DNA of 64,000 nt from CAVWZH01 sp963765285 (GTDB lineage Bacteria; Acidobacteriota; Terriglobia; Terriglobales; Acidobacteriaceae), in the NCBI GenBank assembly GCA_963765285.1, contig CAVXVR010000002.1, positions 1 to 64,000 of the forward strand, given 5' to 3'. A program made the position numbers and the translations under genes. Under the pieces are notes generated by a model. The model saw only the letters and a list, made by a program, of their open reading frames with translations. It had not been told where the DNA came from and ran no database searches. This document shows, one piece after another, positions 16,298 to 25,316 of this stretch (within the stretch, counting starts at the first letter, position 1; each line of letters opens with the position of its first letter).

Positions 16298-18925
16298 TTA
16301 GATGTCCAGATTCTTTACATCCAGCGCATTGTCTTCGATGAACTTGCGCCGGGCTTCGACGTCTTCGCCCATGAGCGTGGTGAAGATGGTCTCGCAGGCG
16401 GCGATGTCTTCGAGCTTCACCGAGAGCAGGGTGCGCCGCTCCGGATCCATGGTGGTTTCCCAAAGTTGTGGCGCGGTCATTTCGCCCAGACCTTTGTAAC
16501 GCTGCACGGCGTATTCTTTGCGCCCTTCGCCCAACACGTAGTCGAACAGGTCGCGGGGAGTGTTTTTCTCCACCACTTCGGGTTCGGCTTTCTTCCGGGG
16601 CGCGGCTTTGGCGGCCTTCTTCTGGGTCTTGTCGCCGGCTTCTGCTTCGCCCTTGTCTTCGGCGGCTTCGCCGTCGCCATCCCCGTTAGTCGAAACCGCT
16701 CTGGCCACCGTCTCCACCACAAACGGAGGCTCCATGTAAGGCTCGATCTGCTTGTACTTCGAAATCAACTGCCGGCACTCGGCCGTCGAAGCCAGCTCCC
16801 AGTTAATGACGTGCTCCGCCCCTTGGGAGTTGACGTAGCGCACTTCCCAGAGATTGTGCTCTTCGTCGAAGCGGCTTTCGACTTCTTTGAACTGCCGCTC
16901 CTTCTGCATTTTCTTCAGCTCGCGTTCCAGCTTTTCGATCTTCTTCGGCGGCGCTTTCTTGTCGCCTTCGAAATCAGCGCGCTTCGAAAGATCGAGCTTG
17001 GGCAACAGCTCGGTGACTTTCTCGTCGCGCAGGCGCTTATCTACCTTGTCGAAGAAACCGAGATATTCGTTCAGCACGGTGATGAACTTGGTGAGCGCCG
17101 CGCCTTCCAGCTTGGCCGCGCCTTCGCCGTAACGCACAACAAGCCCCTCTGACGCACGCTTGACCATCACTTTGACGAACTCGCGGTCGTCTTTGATGTA
17201 CTGCTGCGATTTGCCCTTTTTGATCGAGTAGAGCGGCGGTTGCGCGATAAACACGTTGCCGCGCTTGATCAGGTCCTGCATGTGGCGGAAGAAAAACGTC
17301 AGCAGCAGCGTGCGGATGTGGCTTCCGTCGACGTCGGCGTCAGTCATGAGAATGATCTTGCCGTAGCGCAGCTTCAACGGATCGAAGTCTTCCTTCGAAA
17401 TGCCGGTGCCCAGCGCCGTGATCATGGCGCGGATTTCTTCATGGGCCAGCATCTTGTCGTAGCGGGCTTTTTCGACGTTGAGAATTTTTCCTTTGAGCGG
17501 CAGAATTGCCTGGAAGCGGCGGTCGCGTCCCTGCTTGGCGGTACCACCGGCGGATTCGCCCTCGACCAAAAACAGCTCGCAGCGGTCAGGCTGGCGCTCG
17601 GAACAGTCGGCGAGTTTGCCGGGCAGACCGCCGCCATCCAACGCGCCTTTGCGGCGAGTGAGATCGCGGGCTTTGCGCGCAGCTTCGCGGGCGCGGGCGG
17701 CGTCGATGGCTTTGTTGATGATCTTTTTTGCGACCGGGGGGTTCTGCTCGAAAAATGCCCCCAGCCGCTCGTTGACGAACGCCGTGACCACGCCGGCAAT
17801 ATCAGAATTCAGTTTGCCTTTAGTCTGGCCTTCAAACTGCGGCTGTGAGAGTTTCACGCTGATCACGGCGACAAGCCCTTCGCGGACGTCATCACCTGTG
17901 AGGTTTTCTTTGACGTCTTTGAATAGGCCCATTTGCTGGCCCGCATAGTTGATGGTGCGGGTAAGCGCGGTGCGGAAGCCGGAAAGATGCGTGCCGCCGT
18001 CGACGGTATTGATGTTATTGGCGAAACTGAAAACGCTTTCGGAATATCCGTCGTTATATTGCAGCCCGATTTCCATGGCCACGCCGCTGCGCTCGGCCTC
18101 CATGTAGATGGGCCGGTCGTGCAGCGTCTGCTTGCCGCGATTGAGGTGCTTGATGAACTCGGCAATGCCGCCGTTGTACTTGAACTGCGCGGCTTTTGGC
18201 TCGCCGGTTTTGGAATCCGTCGTGCGCTCGTCGGTGAGCGTGATTTCCAAGCCCTTGTTTAGAAAAGCAAGTTCCCGCAAGCGCTGGGCCAGCGTGTCGA
18301 AATTGAATTCGACCGCAGTGAGAATCGTCTTGTCTGGCAAGAAGTGGACTTTGGTCCCCGTCTTCGCCTTAACCGCGCCGGTCTTCTTCAGCTTGCTGGT
18401 CGGCTCGCCCTTGGAGTAAGTCTGTTCCCAAGTAAACCCGTCGCGCCAGATTTCCAGATCCAACTCTTCGCTCAGCGCGTTCACGCAGGAAACGCCGACA
18501 CCGTGCAATCCGCCTGAGACTTTGTAGGAAGAAGCGTCGAACTTGCCTCCGGCATGCAGCGTGGTCATCACCACTTGCGCAGCGGGAATTTTTTCGCCGT
18601 CGATGTCCATGGCGTCTACGGGAATGCCGCGGCCGTTATCGACCACCGTGACCGAGTTGTCGATGTGGACGGTGACTTCAATCTTGTCGGCGTAACCGGC
18701 CAGCGCTTCGTCGACCGAGTTGTCGACCACTTCATAGACCAGATGATGCAGGCCAAGCTCACCCGTCGAGCCGATGTACATCGCGGGGCGCTTGCGCACA
18801 GCTTCCATGCCGCCGAGCACTTTGATGGAGTCGGCGTTGTAATCTCCGTTGCCCCCGTTGATGGCAGCGAGCTTCCCGTTTTTTGTTTTGGTTTCGCTGA
18901 TAGGCGCGATCTCTTTCGTAGCCAT
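16298..18925 (-). CDS. gyrB: DNA gyrase subunit B
   Basis: This is the ATPase subunit of gyrase, 875 residues. In order: GHKL ATPase domain (VDNSVDEALAGY, DNGRGIPVD, GGLHGVGVSCVNALS), transducer, TOPRIM domain (LVEGESAGGTAKQGRDRR, DADVDGSHIRT) and C-terminal tail with VQRYKGLGEMTAPQLWETTM. Like E. coli GyrB it has a large insert after TOPRIM. Here the insert ends in an unusual low-complexity charged linker (GDGEAAEDKGEAEAGDK, then Lys/Ala-rich) just before the QRYKGLGEM segment. The start is the ATG at 18925. A candidate promoter lies 117 bases upstream. gyrA is on the same strand 8.6 kb away, not co-transcribed. Confidence 0.98.
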   Translation of the reverse strand: MATKEIAPISETKTKNGKLAAINGGNGDYNADSIKVLGGMEAVRKRPAMYIGSTGELGLHHLVYEVVDNSVDEALAGYADKIEVTVHIDNSVTVVDNGRGIPVDAMDIDGEKIPAAQVVMTTLHAGGKFDASSYKVSGGLHGVGVSCVNALSEELDLEIWRDGFTWEQTYSKGEPTSKLKKTGAVKAKTGTKVHFLPDKTILTAVEFNFDTLAQRLRELAFLNKGLEITLTDERTTDSKTGEPKAAQFKYNGGIAEFIKHLNRGKQTLHDRPIYMEAERSGVAMEIGLQYNDGYSESVFSFANNINTVDGGTHLSGFRTALTRTINYAGQQMGLFKDVKENLTGDDVREGLVAVISVKLSQPQFEGQTKGKLNSDIAGVVTAFVNERLGAFFEQNPPVAKKIINKAIDAARAREAARKARDLTRRKGALDGGGLPGKLADCSERQPDRCELFLVEGESAGGTAKQGRDRRFQAILPLKGKILNVEKARYDKMLAHEEIRAMITALGTGISKEDFDPLKLRYGKIILMTDADVDGSHIRTLLLTFFFRHMQDLIKRGNVFIAQPPLYSIKKGKSQQYIKDDREFVKVMVKRASEGLVVRYGEGAAKLEGAALTKFITVLNEYLGFFDKVDKRLRDEKVTELLPKLDLSKRADFEGDKKAPPKKIEKLERELKKMQKERQFKEVESRFDEEHNLWEVRYVNSQGAEHVINWELASTAECRQLISKYKQIEPYMEPPFVVETVARAVSTNGDGDGEAAEDKGEAEAGDKTQKKAAKAAPRKKAEPEVVEKNTPRDLFDYVLGEGRKEYAVQRYKGLGEMTAPQLWETTMDPERRTLLSVKLEDIAACETIFTTLMGEDVEARRKFIEDNALDVKNLDI

Positions 18926-19258
18926 TCCGCTCCGTGGAGTGCTCGAATTTTGGGCCTTGGCGGCGTTCGATTTCTGCCGCCCTGGAGTGCCGTCAAATTG
19001 CTGAAATTATTAACACTTACGGGATTCGCTTGATGAGTTTTATTATACCACGCCGAGAGCCTTTTTTCGACCCCTGAACCGGTCCGGTAACTCATGAATT
19101 TTGTTCTAATTAAGTGCCATTTTGGAGCAGCGGAACGCAGGGCGCGAACTCTGCTTCAAGGCCCACCTGATTCCGCCTGCGCCTACATGGTCAAGCGCCG
19201 GAAGCGGACGAAAACGCGTCCAACCTGATAGCATATTTCTAGGAGAATCTAGTCCAGC
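18926..19258. other. Divergent gyrB/hpnH intergenic region
   Basis: The 333-base gap between divergent genes contains no ORF with coding character. An AT-rich stretch at 19000-19050 carries the gyrB promoter candidate. On the hpnH side an AGGAGA site lies near 19242, about 12 bases before the ATG. No repeat of the families seen elsewhere was found here. Confidence 0.6.
19042..19070 (-). promoter_or_regulatory. Candidate gyrB promoter
   Basis: On the minus strand TCGAAA (-35) is followed after 17 bases by TATAAT (-10), which also carries the TGG extension. It is 117 bases upstream of the gyrB start. The segment CGTGGTATAAT is identical to that upstream of gyrA. Confidence 0.55.
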
Positions 19259-20378
19259 ATGAGTGTTCCCGTATCACAGATGTGGACGGTTTCGAGCTAC
19301 GTCCTGCGGCAGAAGCTGGCGGGACGGAAGCAGTATCCCCTGGTACTGATGCTCGAGCCGCTGTTCCGCTGCAATCTGGCTTGTGCCGGTTGCGGAAAAA
19401 TCCAGTATCCCGCTCACATCCTGAAGCGGCAGCTCACGCCTGAGGAATGTTTCAAAGCGGTCGATGAATGCGGCGCGCCGGTGGTTTCGATCCCCGGAGG
19501 CGAACCGCTCATGCATCCTGAGATCGACAAGATTGTCGAAGGCCTGGTGGCGCGCAAGAAGTACATCTACTTGTGCACAAATGCTTTGCTGTTGAAGGAA
19601 AAAATCGATCTCTTCACGCCGAGCAAGTATCTGACTTTCAGCGTTCACCTCGACGGGCAGGAAGAGCATCATGACCTGGCGGTTTGCCGCGAGGGCGGAT
19701 ATGACATTGCCGTCGATGCGATTCGCGAAGCGTTGAAGCGCGGTTTCCGCGTGACGACGAATACCACACTTTTTGACGGCGCCGATCCCAAGAGCGTGCG
19801 CGCCTTTTTTGACGAGATGATGGAACTGGGCATCGAAGGCATGATGCTTTCGCCCGGCTACTCGTACGAAAAAGCTCCCGACCAAAAGCACTTTTTGGGA
19901 CGCGCGCGCACCCGCCGCATGTTCCGCGCAATTCTCTCGAATCGCAAACCCAACTGGCGGTTCAATCTGTCGCCGTTGTTTCTCGAGTTTCTGATGGGCA
20001 AGCGGCATTATCCCTGCACGCCGTGGGGCATGCCGACTTACAACATCTTCGGCTGGCAAAAGCCCTGCTACCTGCTGCAGGATGGCTACGCCGAAACTTT
20101 CGACGAACTGCTTCGCGAGACCGAGTGGCAGAATTACGGAACCGAATCGGGCAATCCGCATTGCGCCAACTGCATGGTGCATAGCGGGTATGAAGCTTCC
20201 GCGGTGAATGACACTTTCGGCTCGCTCAGCGGATTCCTGGCCACGGTCAAGGGCACGCTGTTCAGCTCGCTATTCCGATCGCGGCGCGTTGGATCTGCTC
20301 GAAGAACCCGTTACGCCCGCGCACCCGTTGATTCAAATCGAACCCTCCCACGCCGCGCTCGAGGAGACTCGGGCGTGA
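19259..20378 (+). CDS. hpnH: Hopanoid radical SAM protein HpnH (adenosyl hopene transferase), 3' end frameshifted
   Basis: HpnH joins the 5'-deoxyadenosyl radical to diploptene, giving adenosyl hopane for C35 hopanoids. The radical SAM cluster is Cys38-x3-Cys42-x2-Cys45 (CNLACAGC). SIPGGEPLMHPEIDKIVEGL, VHLDGQEEHHDLA and CANCMVHSGYEASA are typical of HpnH. The frame stays open to 20833 as a 524-residue fusion, but after residue 337 the sequence becomes a basic, unlike-protein stretch. From 20271 the alternative frame reads as good protein (YSDRGALDLLEEPVTPAHPL, IQIEPSHAALEE) to a TGA at 20376-20378. One extra base near 20265-20272 explains this. The true end is therefore most likely 20378. 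Confidence 0.85.
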
Positions 20379-20833
20379 CCGGCAAAGAAGCCGGGCACGC
20401 GCACCTGGAAGCCGCGGGTACCGCACCCGACCCGTCTAGTCCAGACTCTCTTGAAGTTGTTCCCGGCTGGGGACACGAGAAGCTCGAAGGCTGGGTGCCC
20501 GAACTCGCCGGTGAAGCGGAAATCCGCAGCGCGCTGGAAAAAGCCTTCGACTACCGCGGCGATATCACGATCACTCGCAAGGACGGCAGCAAGATCGAGG
20601 GCTATCTCTTCGACCGGCGCAGCGGGGCTACGTTGGCCGACTCCCGTGTGCGCCTGATGACCAAAAATTCTAGCGAAAAGATTTCTATTTCCTACGCGGA
20701 TGTGGCTGCCTTGGCTTTTTCCGGCCGCGATACGGCTGCAGGCAAAAGCTGGGAAGCGTGGATCAAGAAGTACGCAGAGAAGAAGGCCGCCGGGGAAAAG
20801 AACATCGCGCTGGAGCCCGAGCCGCTGGAGTAA
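20375..20833 (+). CDS. Small protein translationally coupled to hpnH, unknown function
   Basis: The GTG at 20375 overlaps the inferred hpnH stop as GTGA, a classic coupling arrangement. The product is 152 residues. A variable Ala/Pro-rich start is followed by WGHEKLEGWVPELAGEAEIR, LEKAFDYRGDITITRKDGSK, and then a small beta-rich core (VRLMTKNSSEKISISYADVA) and a Lys/Glu-rich tail. The core could be an Sm-like or small barrel fold, but no family is recognised. Because of the upstream frameshift it appears fused to HpnH in a naive translation. Its position suggests a role with HpnH in hopanoid side-chain synthesis, as inference only. Confidence 0.6.
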   Translation: MTGKEAGHAHLEAAGTAPDPSSPDSLEVVPGWGHEKLEGWVPELAGEAEIRSALEKAFDYRGDITITRKDGSKIEGYLFDRRSGATLADSRVRLMTKNSSEKISISYADVAALAFSGRDTAAGKSWEAWIKKYAEKKAAGEKNIALEPEPLE

Positions 20834-20965
20834 TGTAGCGCCGGCCTCTGGCCGGCGACGGGCCGCCGAGACGGCGGCGCTACGAAGACGCGTAGGGGTG
20901 GACGCCCTCGTCCGCCTACCCCGGCGAGCTAAAGCTCGCACCCGGACGTGGGCGTCCGGGTCTAC
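20834..20965. repeat. Cluster of GC-rich hairpins
   Basis: Several hairpins follow one another: GCCGGCCTCTGGCCGGC (20842-20858), GCCGCCGAGACGGCGGC, GAGCTAAAGCTC and GGACGTGGGCGTCC. The block starts TGTAGCG and ends TCTACGTA. It resembles the other GGGTCTCTGACCC-type intergenic blocks in style. It separates two convergent genes. Confidence 0.65.
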
Positions 20966-22482
20966 GTAATTTGTGACACTCCAAAATCCACCTTCGCCAT
21001 GTGGTCCGCTACGCGGATCGCCTGCGCCGCAATCGTCAACGCTGGATTCACCGCCGCGGACGATGGAAAGAACGACGCATCCATCACAAACAAATTCTCG
21101 TGATCAAACGCCCGGCAGAATTCGTTCAACGCGGCCTTCGCGGGGTCCGTGCCGAAGCGTACCGTGCCGCATTGGTGAGAGACGGAAAGCCCTCCCATTT
21201 CTTTCACCAGATTCAGTTTGAAGCCGATCTTTTTCATTAACTCGACTGCCCGGCGCGCCAGGCGCTTGTGCCCCTCCATGTTGTTTTCGGTGTAATGCAG
21301 GCGAATCTTGTCGCCTTCGAGAATCACGCGATTTTCGGGATCGGGCAAATCCTCCGACATGATCCACCAATCGACGCTGCGCTGGGCCATAAAGTCAGCC
21401 ATAAAGCCGGGCAGAAATTTCTGCTTGGCGGTGAGCATTCCGGTTTGCAGCTTGCCCAGACCCTGAATGTTGCCCATCGGGATATTTGAAGGCGTCGTCG
21501 CCAAAGTAAAAGTCGTTGATGCAAATGGTCTTCTGAAATTTGGTCGGATTGATTTGCCAGCCGACGCTCATCAGTGCGGTGTTGTTGTGCGCCATATAGT
21601 GGCGGCCGACGACGCCGGAGGAATTGGCCACGCCGTGAGGAGCTTTGTCGCAGGCGGAGCGCAGAAGCAAGACCGCGGAGTTCACCGCGCTGGCCGATAA
21701 GACGATAATTTTCGCGGTAATGGTTTCGATTGAGCCGTCGCTTTCGTATTCGACCGCGTTCACGCGCTTGCCATCGGGACGTGAGCAGCAGGCGCGTCGC
21801 TTTGGCGTGAAGTTTCAAGTCGAGCTTGCCGGTGGCGAGCGCGGGCCGCACTGCGGAAACTTCGGCATCGCCCTTGGCGTGAACTTTGCAGGGAAAACCG
21901 TCGCAAGTTTTGCAGCGAACGCACGGGCCGGGATGGAGGTGCACCGCGAGAGGAAGCGGAAAAGCCTTGATGCCGTGCTGCTGAAGCTCTGCGGCGACTT
22001 TTGCAATCACCGGCTCGTGATCGAGCGCGGGAAACGGAAATTGCGAAGCCCGCGGCGGCTCGGTGGGATCGGCTCCGGCCTGGCCATGCACTCCGTAAAG
22101 CTGCTCGGCGAGATCGTAATATGGCGCGAGTTGCTGATACTTGATCGGCCACGCGGGCGAGACGCCGCCGGCATGTTCCAATTCTTCGAAGTCGCGTTCG
22201 CGCAGGCGAAGCATCGCCGCCCCATACATCTTGCTGCTGCCGCCCACGTAGTAATACGTGCCGGGACGGAAGGCTGCACCGTGTTTGTCGAGCCAGGTCT
22301 CCTCGGGGACATATCTTCTTATCGAAGAAGACGGAGTGAACGTCCCAGTTTGCGGGCTCCTGGGGCAAATAGCCTCCGCGCTCGAGCATGGTCACGCGAA
22401 GGCCGTGCTGCGACGAGGCGGTTGGCTAGCGTGCCTCCACCAATGCCGCTGCCGATGATGAGGACGTCGGGGGAAGAGTTCA
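20962..22482 (-). pseudogene. GMC-family oxidoreductase broken by four frameshifts
   Basis: All parts of a GMC (glucose-methanol-choline) FAD oxidoreductase are present in order on the minus strand. The FAD-binding start is MNSSPDVLIIGSGIGGGTLA at 22482. Next come VTMLERGGYLP, GTYYYVGGSSKMYGAAMLRL, CVRCKTCDGFPCKVHAKGDA and VLSASAVNSAVLLLRSA. The C-terminal block HQCGTVRFGTDPAKAALNEF precedes FFPSSAAVNPALTIAAQA. The reading frame changes four times, near 22420, 22318, 21785 and 21490. Each is explained by a single extra base. There are no in-frame stop substitutions. If real, the enzyme is lost. If the consensus is wrong, this is one intact gene of about 505 residues. Confidence 0.82.
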
Positions 22483-22730
22483 TTCAGCGATCCCGCTAGG
22501 CTCGGAGGGAACAGTTATCCATAGATTACGTGGCAAAGCAAGCCGTCGGCGCGAACGGGCACTGAGGTTACGGATCAGGGTGGTAATGTGTTATCGCGAT
22601 AGTACGTCAACCGTCGGCATAGTTTCCGGTCCAGTCGGGAACCGGCAGGAGCAAATCATTTAGAAGGCTACTCCCGGCGGTACAATTTGAACGAATCTAG
22701 AGGGCCTTCCCTGAAGGAGGCTTCAGCGTC

Positions 22731-23741
22731 ATGGATCAGTATTACGCGAGGATATGCTGGAATGTGAGTCAGTGGATGAGGCCGTCGCAGGACCAGGTTA
22801 GGCTCAAGGAGAAATCTAACGCGGCCAAGAATCGATTTGGGGGCGAGGAATGGCTGTTTAGCTTATGGCAATTCCATGGCTACCATTACGCGTTTTTGCA
22901 ATCGGTAAAGAACTCTTTCCGGAGGATGAGCGGAAAGACTATCGATGTGCTGCTATGGACGATCAGTCCGAATAAAGGTCGTTTCCAAGTCGGCGAGATA
23001 AGCAATTGCGAAGTGCTGACAAATAGTCAGGCAAAAGAGGCCTTTGAGCATTACAAGAAAAAAGGCTGGATCCGGCTCATGCAGGAGGACGTTGCTCGCG
23101 TGGGTGGGAACAGAGCCAAATTCGGGCACGCCGGGTTGTTCAATGTTCGCTTTCGATCTGATGATGCTCGCCAGTACGACAATCCGCTTCCAGCGGTCAA
23201 ACGGACAGACAGAATAGCCGGGTTGAAAATGTACAAGCTCGTGCCTGTCATCCGTTCCGAAGTGGAGAAGCAGTGGGTCGCACGTGCGCGCGTAGGGAGT
23301 ACAACAATTCCTACCCTGCGGCCGTACACTCGCTTGATTTCTCGGGGCGCCACCGTGGACCCATATCATCCCGTGCTTCAAGGCGAGCTAATGAAATTGC
23401 TTCGAGAGCGTTTTGGCAAGGACGCTGTCATTCGCGAGTCTGAATGGGTTGACATTACCGTGAACAATGCAAAGCGAAGGATTCTGATAGAAATCAAGAC
23501 TGATCCGGTCGCAAAGCGCGCGCTTCGTGAAGCATTAGGTCAGATTCTAGAGTACGCATATTTTTGTCCGAAAGTGCAGAATTCAGTGCAAACTGAACTT
23601 TTTATAGTTGCTCCTGGGCTGGCCGACGGCGAGGTGTCCGCATACCTGAGTCGGCTACGCAATGAACTGCGTATACCGATCCAATACTGCCAGTTTCTGC
23701 CAGGCAAAACGCTACCGGCCCCGTTTAGGTTGGGCGAATAG
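22731..23741 (+). CDS. Putative PD-(D/E)XK nuclease with unknown N-terminal domain
   Basis: The product is 336 residues. The start is an ATG with AAGGAGG 10 bases upstream. The C-terminal third has a complete PD-(D/E)XK pattern. Glu219 lies in a leading helix (HPVLQGELMKLLRERFGKDA). Asp241 is in EWVDITV. Glu254 and Lys256 are in ILIEIKTD, and Gln271 is in ALREALGQILEYAYF. This motif set is typical of restriction-type nucleases. Residues 40-145 (LLWTISPNKGRFQVGEISNC, FGHAGLFNVRF) could be a recognition domain. GC content is visibly lower than in neighbouring genes, suggesting transfer. No methyltransferase lies beside it, so it may be an orphan or modification-dependent nuclease. Substrate is unknown. 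Confidence 0.6.
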   Translation: MDQYYARICWNVSQWMRPSQDQVRLKEKSNAAKNRFGGEEWLFSLWQFHGYHYAFLQSVKNSFRRMSGKTIDVLLWTISPNKGRFQVGEISNCEVLTNSQAKEAFEHYKKKGWIRLMQEDVARVGGNRAKFGHAGLFNVRFRSDDARQYDNPLPAVKRTDRIAGLKMYKLVPVIRSEVEKQWVARARVGSTTIPTLRPYTRLISRGATVDPYHPVLQGELMKLLRERFGKDAVIRESEWVDITVNNAKRRILIEIKTDPVAKRALREALGQILEYAYFCPKVQNSVQTELFIVAPGLADGEVSAYLSRLRNELRIPIQYCQFLPGKTLPAPFRLGE

Positions 23742-23826
23742 TGGTTGCGCTGCTGGCGTTTTGGGAGCCCCGGTGGCCTTGGCGATCATAATTCGGTTAT
23801 GCGGGCCGCGGGAGGAGGAAGAAACA

Positions 23827-24237
23827 GTGAAGCTCACAAGGTCTGGCCTTGCAGTACTTATGCTGGCAGCGGCGTTTGTCGGCTGGATAATTTTTCACGA
23901 CGACCGAAGTAGCCCTGATGTGGCTAGTCCAGCTGCAACTTCGACTATTGGCAGGATTCAAGATCGAGATCCCGCATCATGTCTGGAACGAGGAAAGAGG
24001 GGTAGTGAGGTAGATGAGTACGAAGTAGCTACCACTATCACGGGAACAGTCAAAAACAATTGCGGCAAAGATTTTAGTTATGTCGAAATTCAGTTCAAGT
24101 TATTTGACCATAAGGGCAACGTGGTCGGGACAGCAATGGCAAATCAGACCAACCTGAAAGCCGGGGAGACTTGGAAATACAAGGCGGTCGGTGAGCCGGC
24201 TTATTCAAATCGATTCGATTCAATTACGGCATATTGA
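23827..24237 (+). CDS. Membrane-anchored FxLYD-domain protein
   Basis: The start is a GTG at 23827 with GGAGGAGGAAG just upstream. The same frame is open further 5' but without coding character. The product is 136 residues. One N-terminal hydrophobic helix (SGLAVLMLAAAFVGWIIF) serves as anchor. After a linker, an extracytoplasmic beta-sandwich reads TITGTVKNNCGKDFSYVEIQ, FKLFDHKGNVVGTA and LKAGETWKYKA. This is the FxLYD pattern (here FKLFD). Such domains are common in small envelope proteins of unknown role. It lies 86 bases after the nuclease gene and shares its lower GC. Confidence 0.7.
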   Translation: MKLTRSGLAVLMLAAAFVGWIIFHDDRSSPDVASPAATSTIGRIQDRDPASCLERGKRGSEVDEYEVATTITGTVKNNCGKDFSYVEIQFKLFDHKGNVVGTAMANQTNLKAGETWKYKAVGEPAYSNRFDSITAY

Positions 24238-24281
24238 TTTCGTCGCCCAATCAATGACATTCGGCGGCGATCCCGAGCGAC

Positions 24282-25070
24282 CTACTCCGGGTGCAGTTCC
24301 ACCGCCATCCAAACACAATCCGTGTCCGCATAATAGCGGTGCCAGGGATAGCTGAAGCTGCGGTCACTGGCGGCGACCGTGAAGAACGGATCGTGCGTGA
24401 AGCCCGGAGGCATCAGCACGTCCTCGTAGAGCGTGGCCTCATCGTTCTCGCGAAACTTCTGCATGTGGCCGGTGCCGAGGACCTGGGTGTGCACTTCGAG
24501 AAATTTGTGCCCGGTGTGGATGGTGCAATCGGTCTCCTCGGGCGTGTACCAAAGGTTGAGCTTAAGGCGGTAGCGGCGGGGCGCGGCGTCGGCAAAGGTC
24601 TGGCCCGCAAAGGTGATGAGGGGATCGAGTTCCACGTCTCCGATGTCATCCTGCGATGAGATGTAGAGCGGCGTGCCGCGGGGGAATTGCGGGAAGCGCT
24701 GGCCGAACCACTCCCAGTTCAGGGCGACTCCGCCGAGGTTGGTGCGCTTGCGCACGTGCAGCAGGGCAGCGCGTTCTCCTTTTTCGAGCGTGCAGTGGCG
24801 AAGGATGGTCGACTTCCAGGGAGGAATCACTCCGTGGTTGGCCTCGACACTGTAGTAGAGCTGGGTGCTCGAGAGATTGACGACGATGGCATCATCCACC
24901 GGCAGATCGAGCACTGAAGTGATGAGCGAGCTTTCAATCCAGTCATTGGAGAACGAGAGCTTACGGCGCTGGTTGGGCATAGAGTTCTCGGCAAAGAGCT
25001 TTAGGCTTGGAGCCAACCCCGCAGCCAGCAGCATCCGGCCGGAATGCGACAGAAAATTGCGTCGATTCAT
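24282..25070 (-). CDS. Tat-exported protein of unknown function
   Basis: The start is the ATG at 25070 (MNRRNFLSHSGRMLLAAGLA) with AGGAGCG upstream. The extra 14 residues of the longer frame lack support. The N-terminus has a twin-arginine-like RRNFL motif followed by a hydrophobic stretch, so export through Tat is likely. The mature part of about 220 residues is rich in beta strands and aromatic residues (VALNWEWFGQRFPQFPRGTP, RYRLKLNLWYTPEETDC, SFSYPWHRYYADTDCVWMAV). I do not recognise the family. It has no operon partner. Confidence 0.65.
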   Translation of the reverse strand: MNRRNFLSHSGRMLLAAGLAPSLKLFAENSMPNQRRKLSFSNDWIESSLITSVLDLPVDDAIVVNLSSTQLYYSVEANHGVIPPWKSTILRHCTLEKGERAALLHVRKRTNLGGVALNWEWFGQRFPQFPRGTPLYISSQDDIGDVELDPLITFAGQTFADAAPRRYRLKLNLWYTPEETDCTIHTGHKFLEVHTQVLGTGHMQKFRENDEATLYEDVLMPPGFTHDPFFTVAASDRSFSYPWHRYYADTDCVWMAVELHPE

Positions 25071-25120
25071 GGTTCGCTCCTGTGGGCGAGCCGGATTATA
25101 CAACGTAGGCAAATTCGTTC

Positions 25121-25230
25121 ACCACGGAGGACACGGAGAATAAATTCATTTACCACAAAGGACACGAGGGTACACAAAAGGAAATCTATGGCAGCGAAGC
25201 CTTCGTGATACTTCGTGTCCTTCGTGGTTG
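25121..25230. repeat. CACGAAGGA-type imperfect tandem/inverted repeat (copy 2)
   Basis: Two left-arm blocks (ACCACGGAGGACACGG and ACCACAAAGGACACGAGG) are followed by a right arm (CCTTCGTGATACTTCGTG, then TCCTTCGTGGT). It lies between divergent genes. Copies 1 and 3 are at 1643-1723 and 33161-33241. Confidence 0.8.
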
Positions 25231-25316
25231 ATCTGGTGTTCGCCCGTTCCATTCGCGTCCGCTCCAAGCCGGGAGTAGAATGTGCGGCGCAGAAGAATCC
25301 GGACGGGAGGGTGGCC

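Noticed and set aside
19259..20833. HpnH-fusion protein of 524 residues as a real two-domain enzyme
   Set aside because: The linker is an out-of-frame translation; the alternative frame gives a better HpnH end and a GTGA junction.
21324..22247. 307-residue minus-strand ORF as an intact gene
   Set aside because: Only its first two-thirds match GMC oxidoreductase; the rest is out of frame. It is part of the broken gene.
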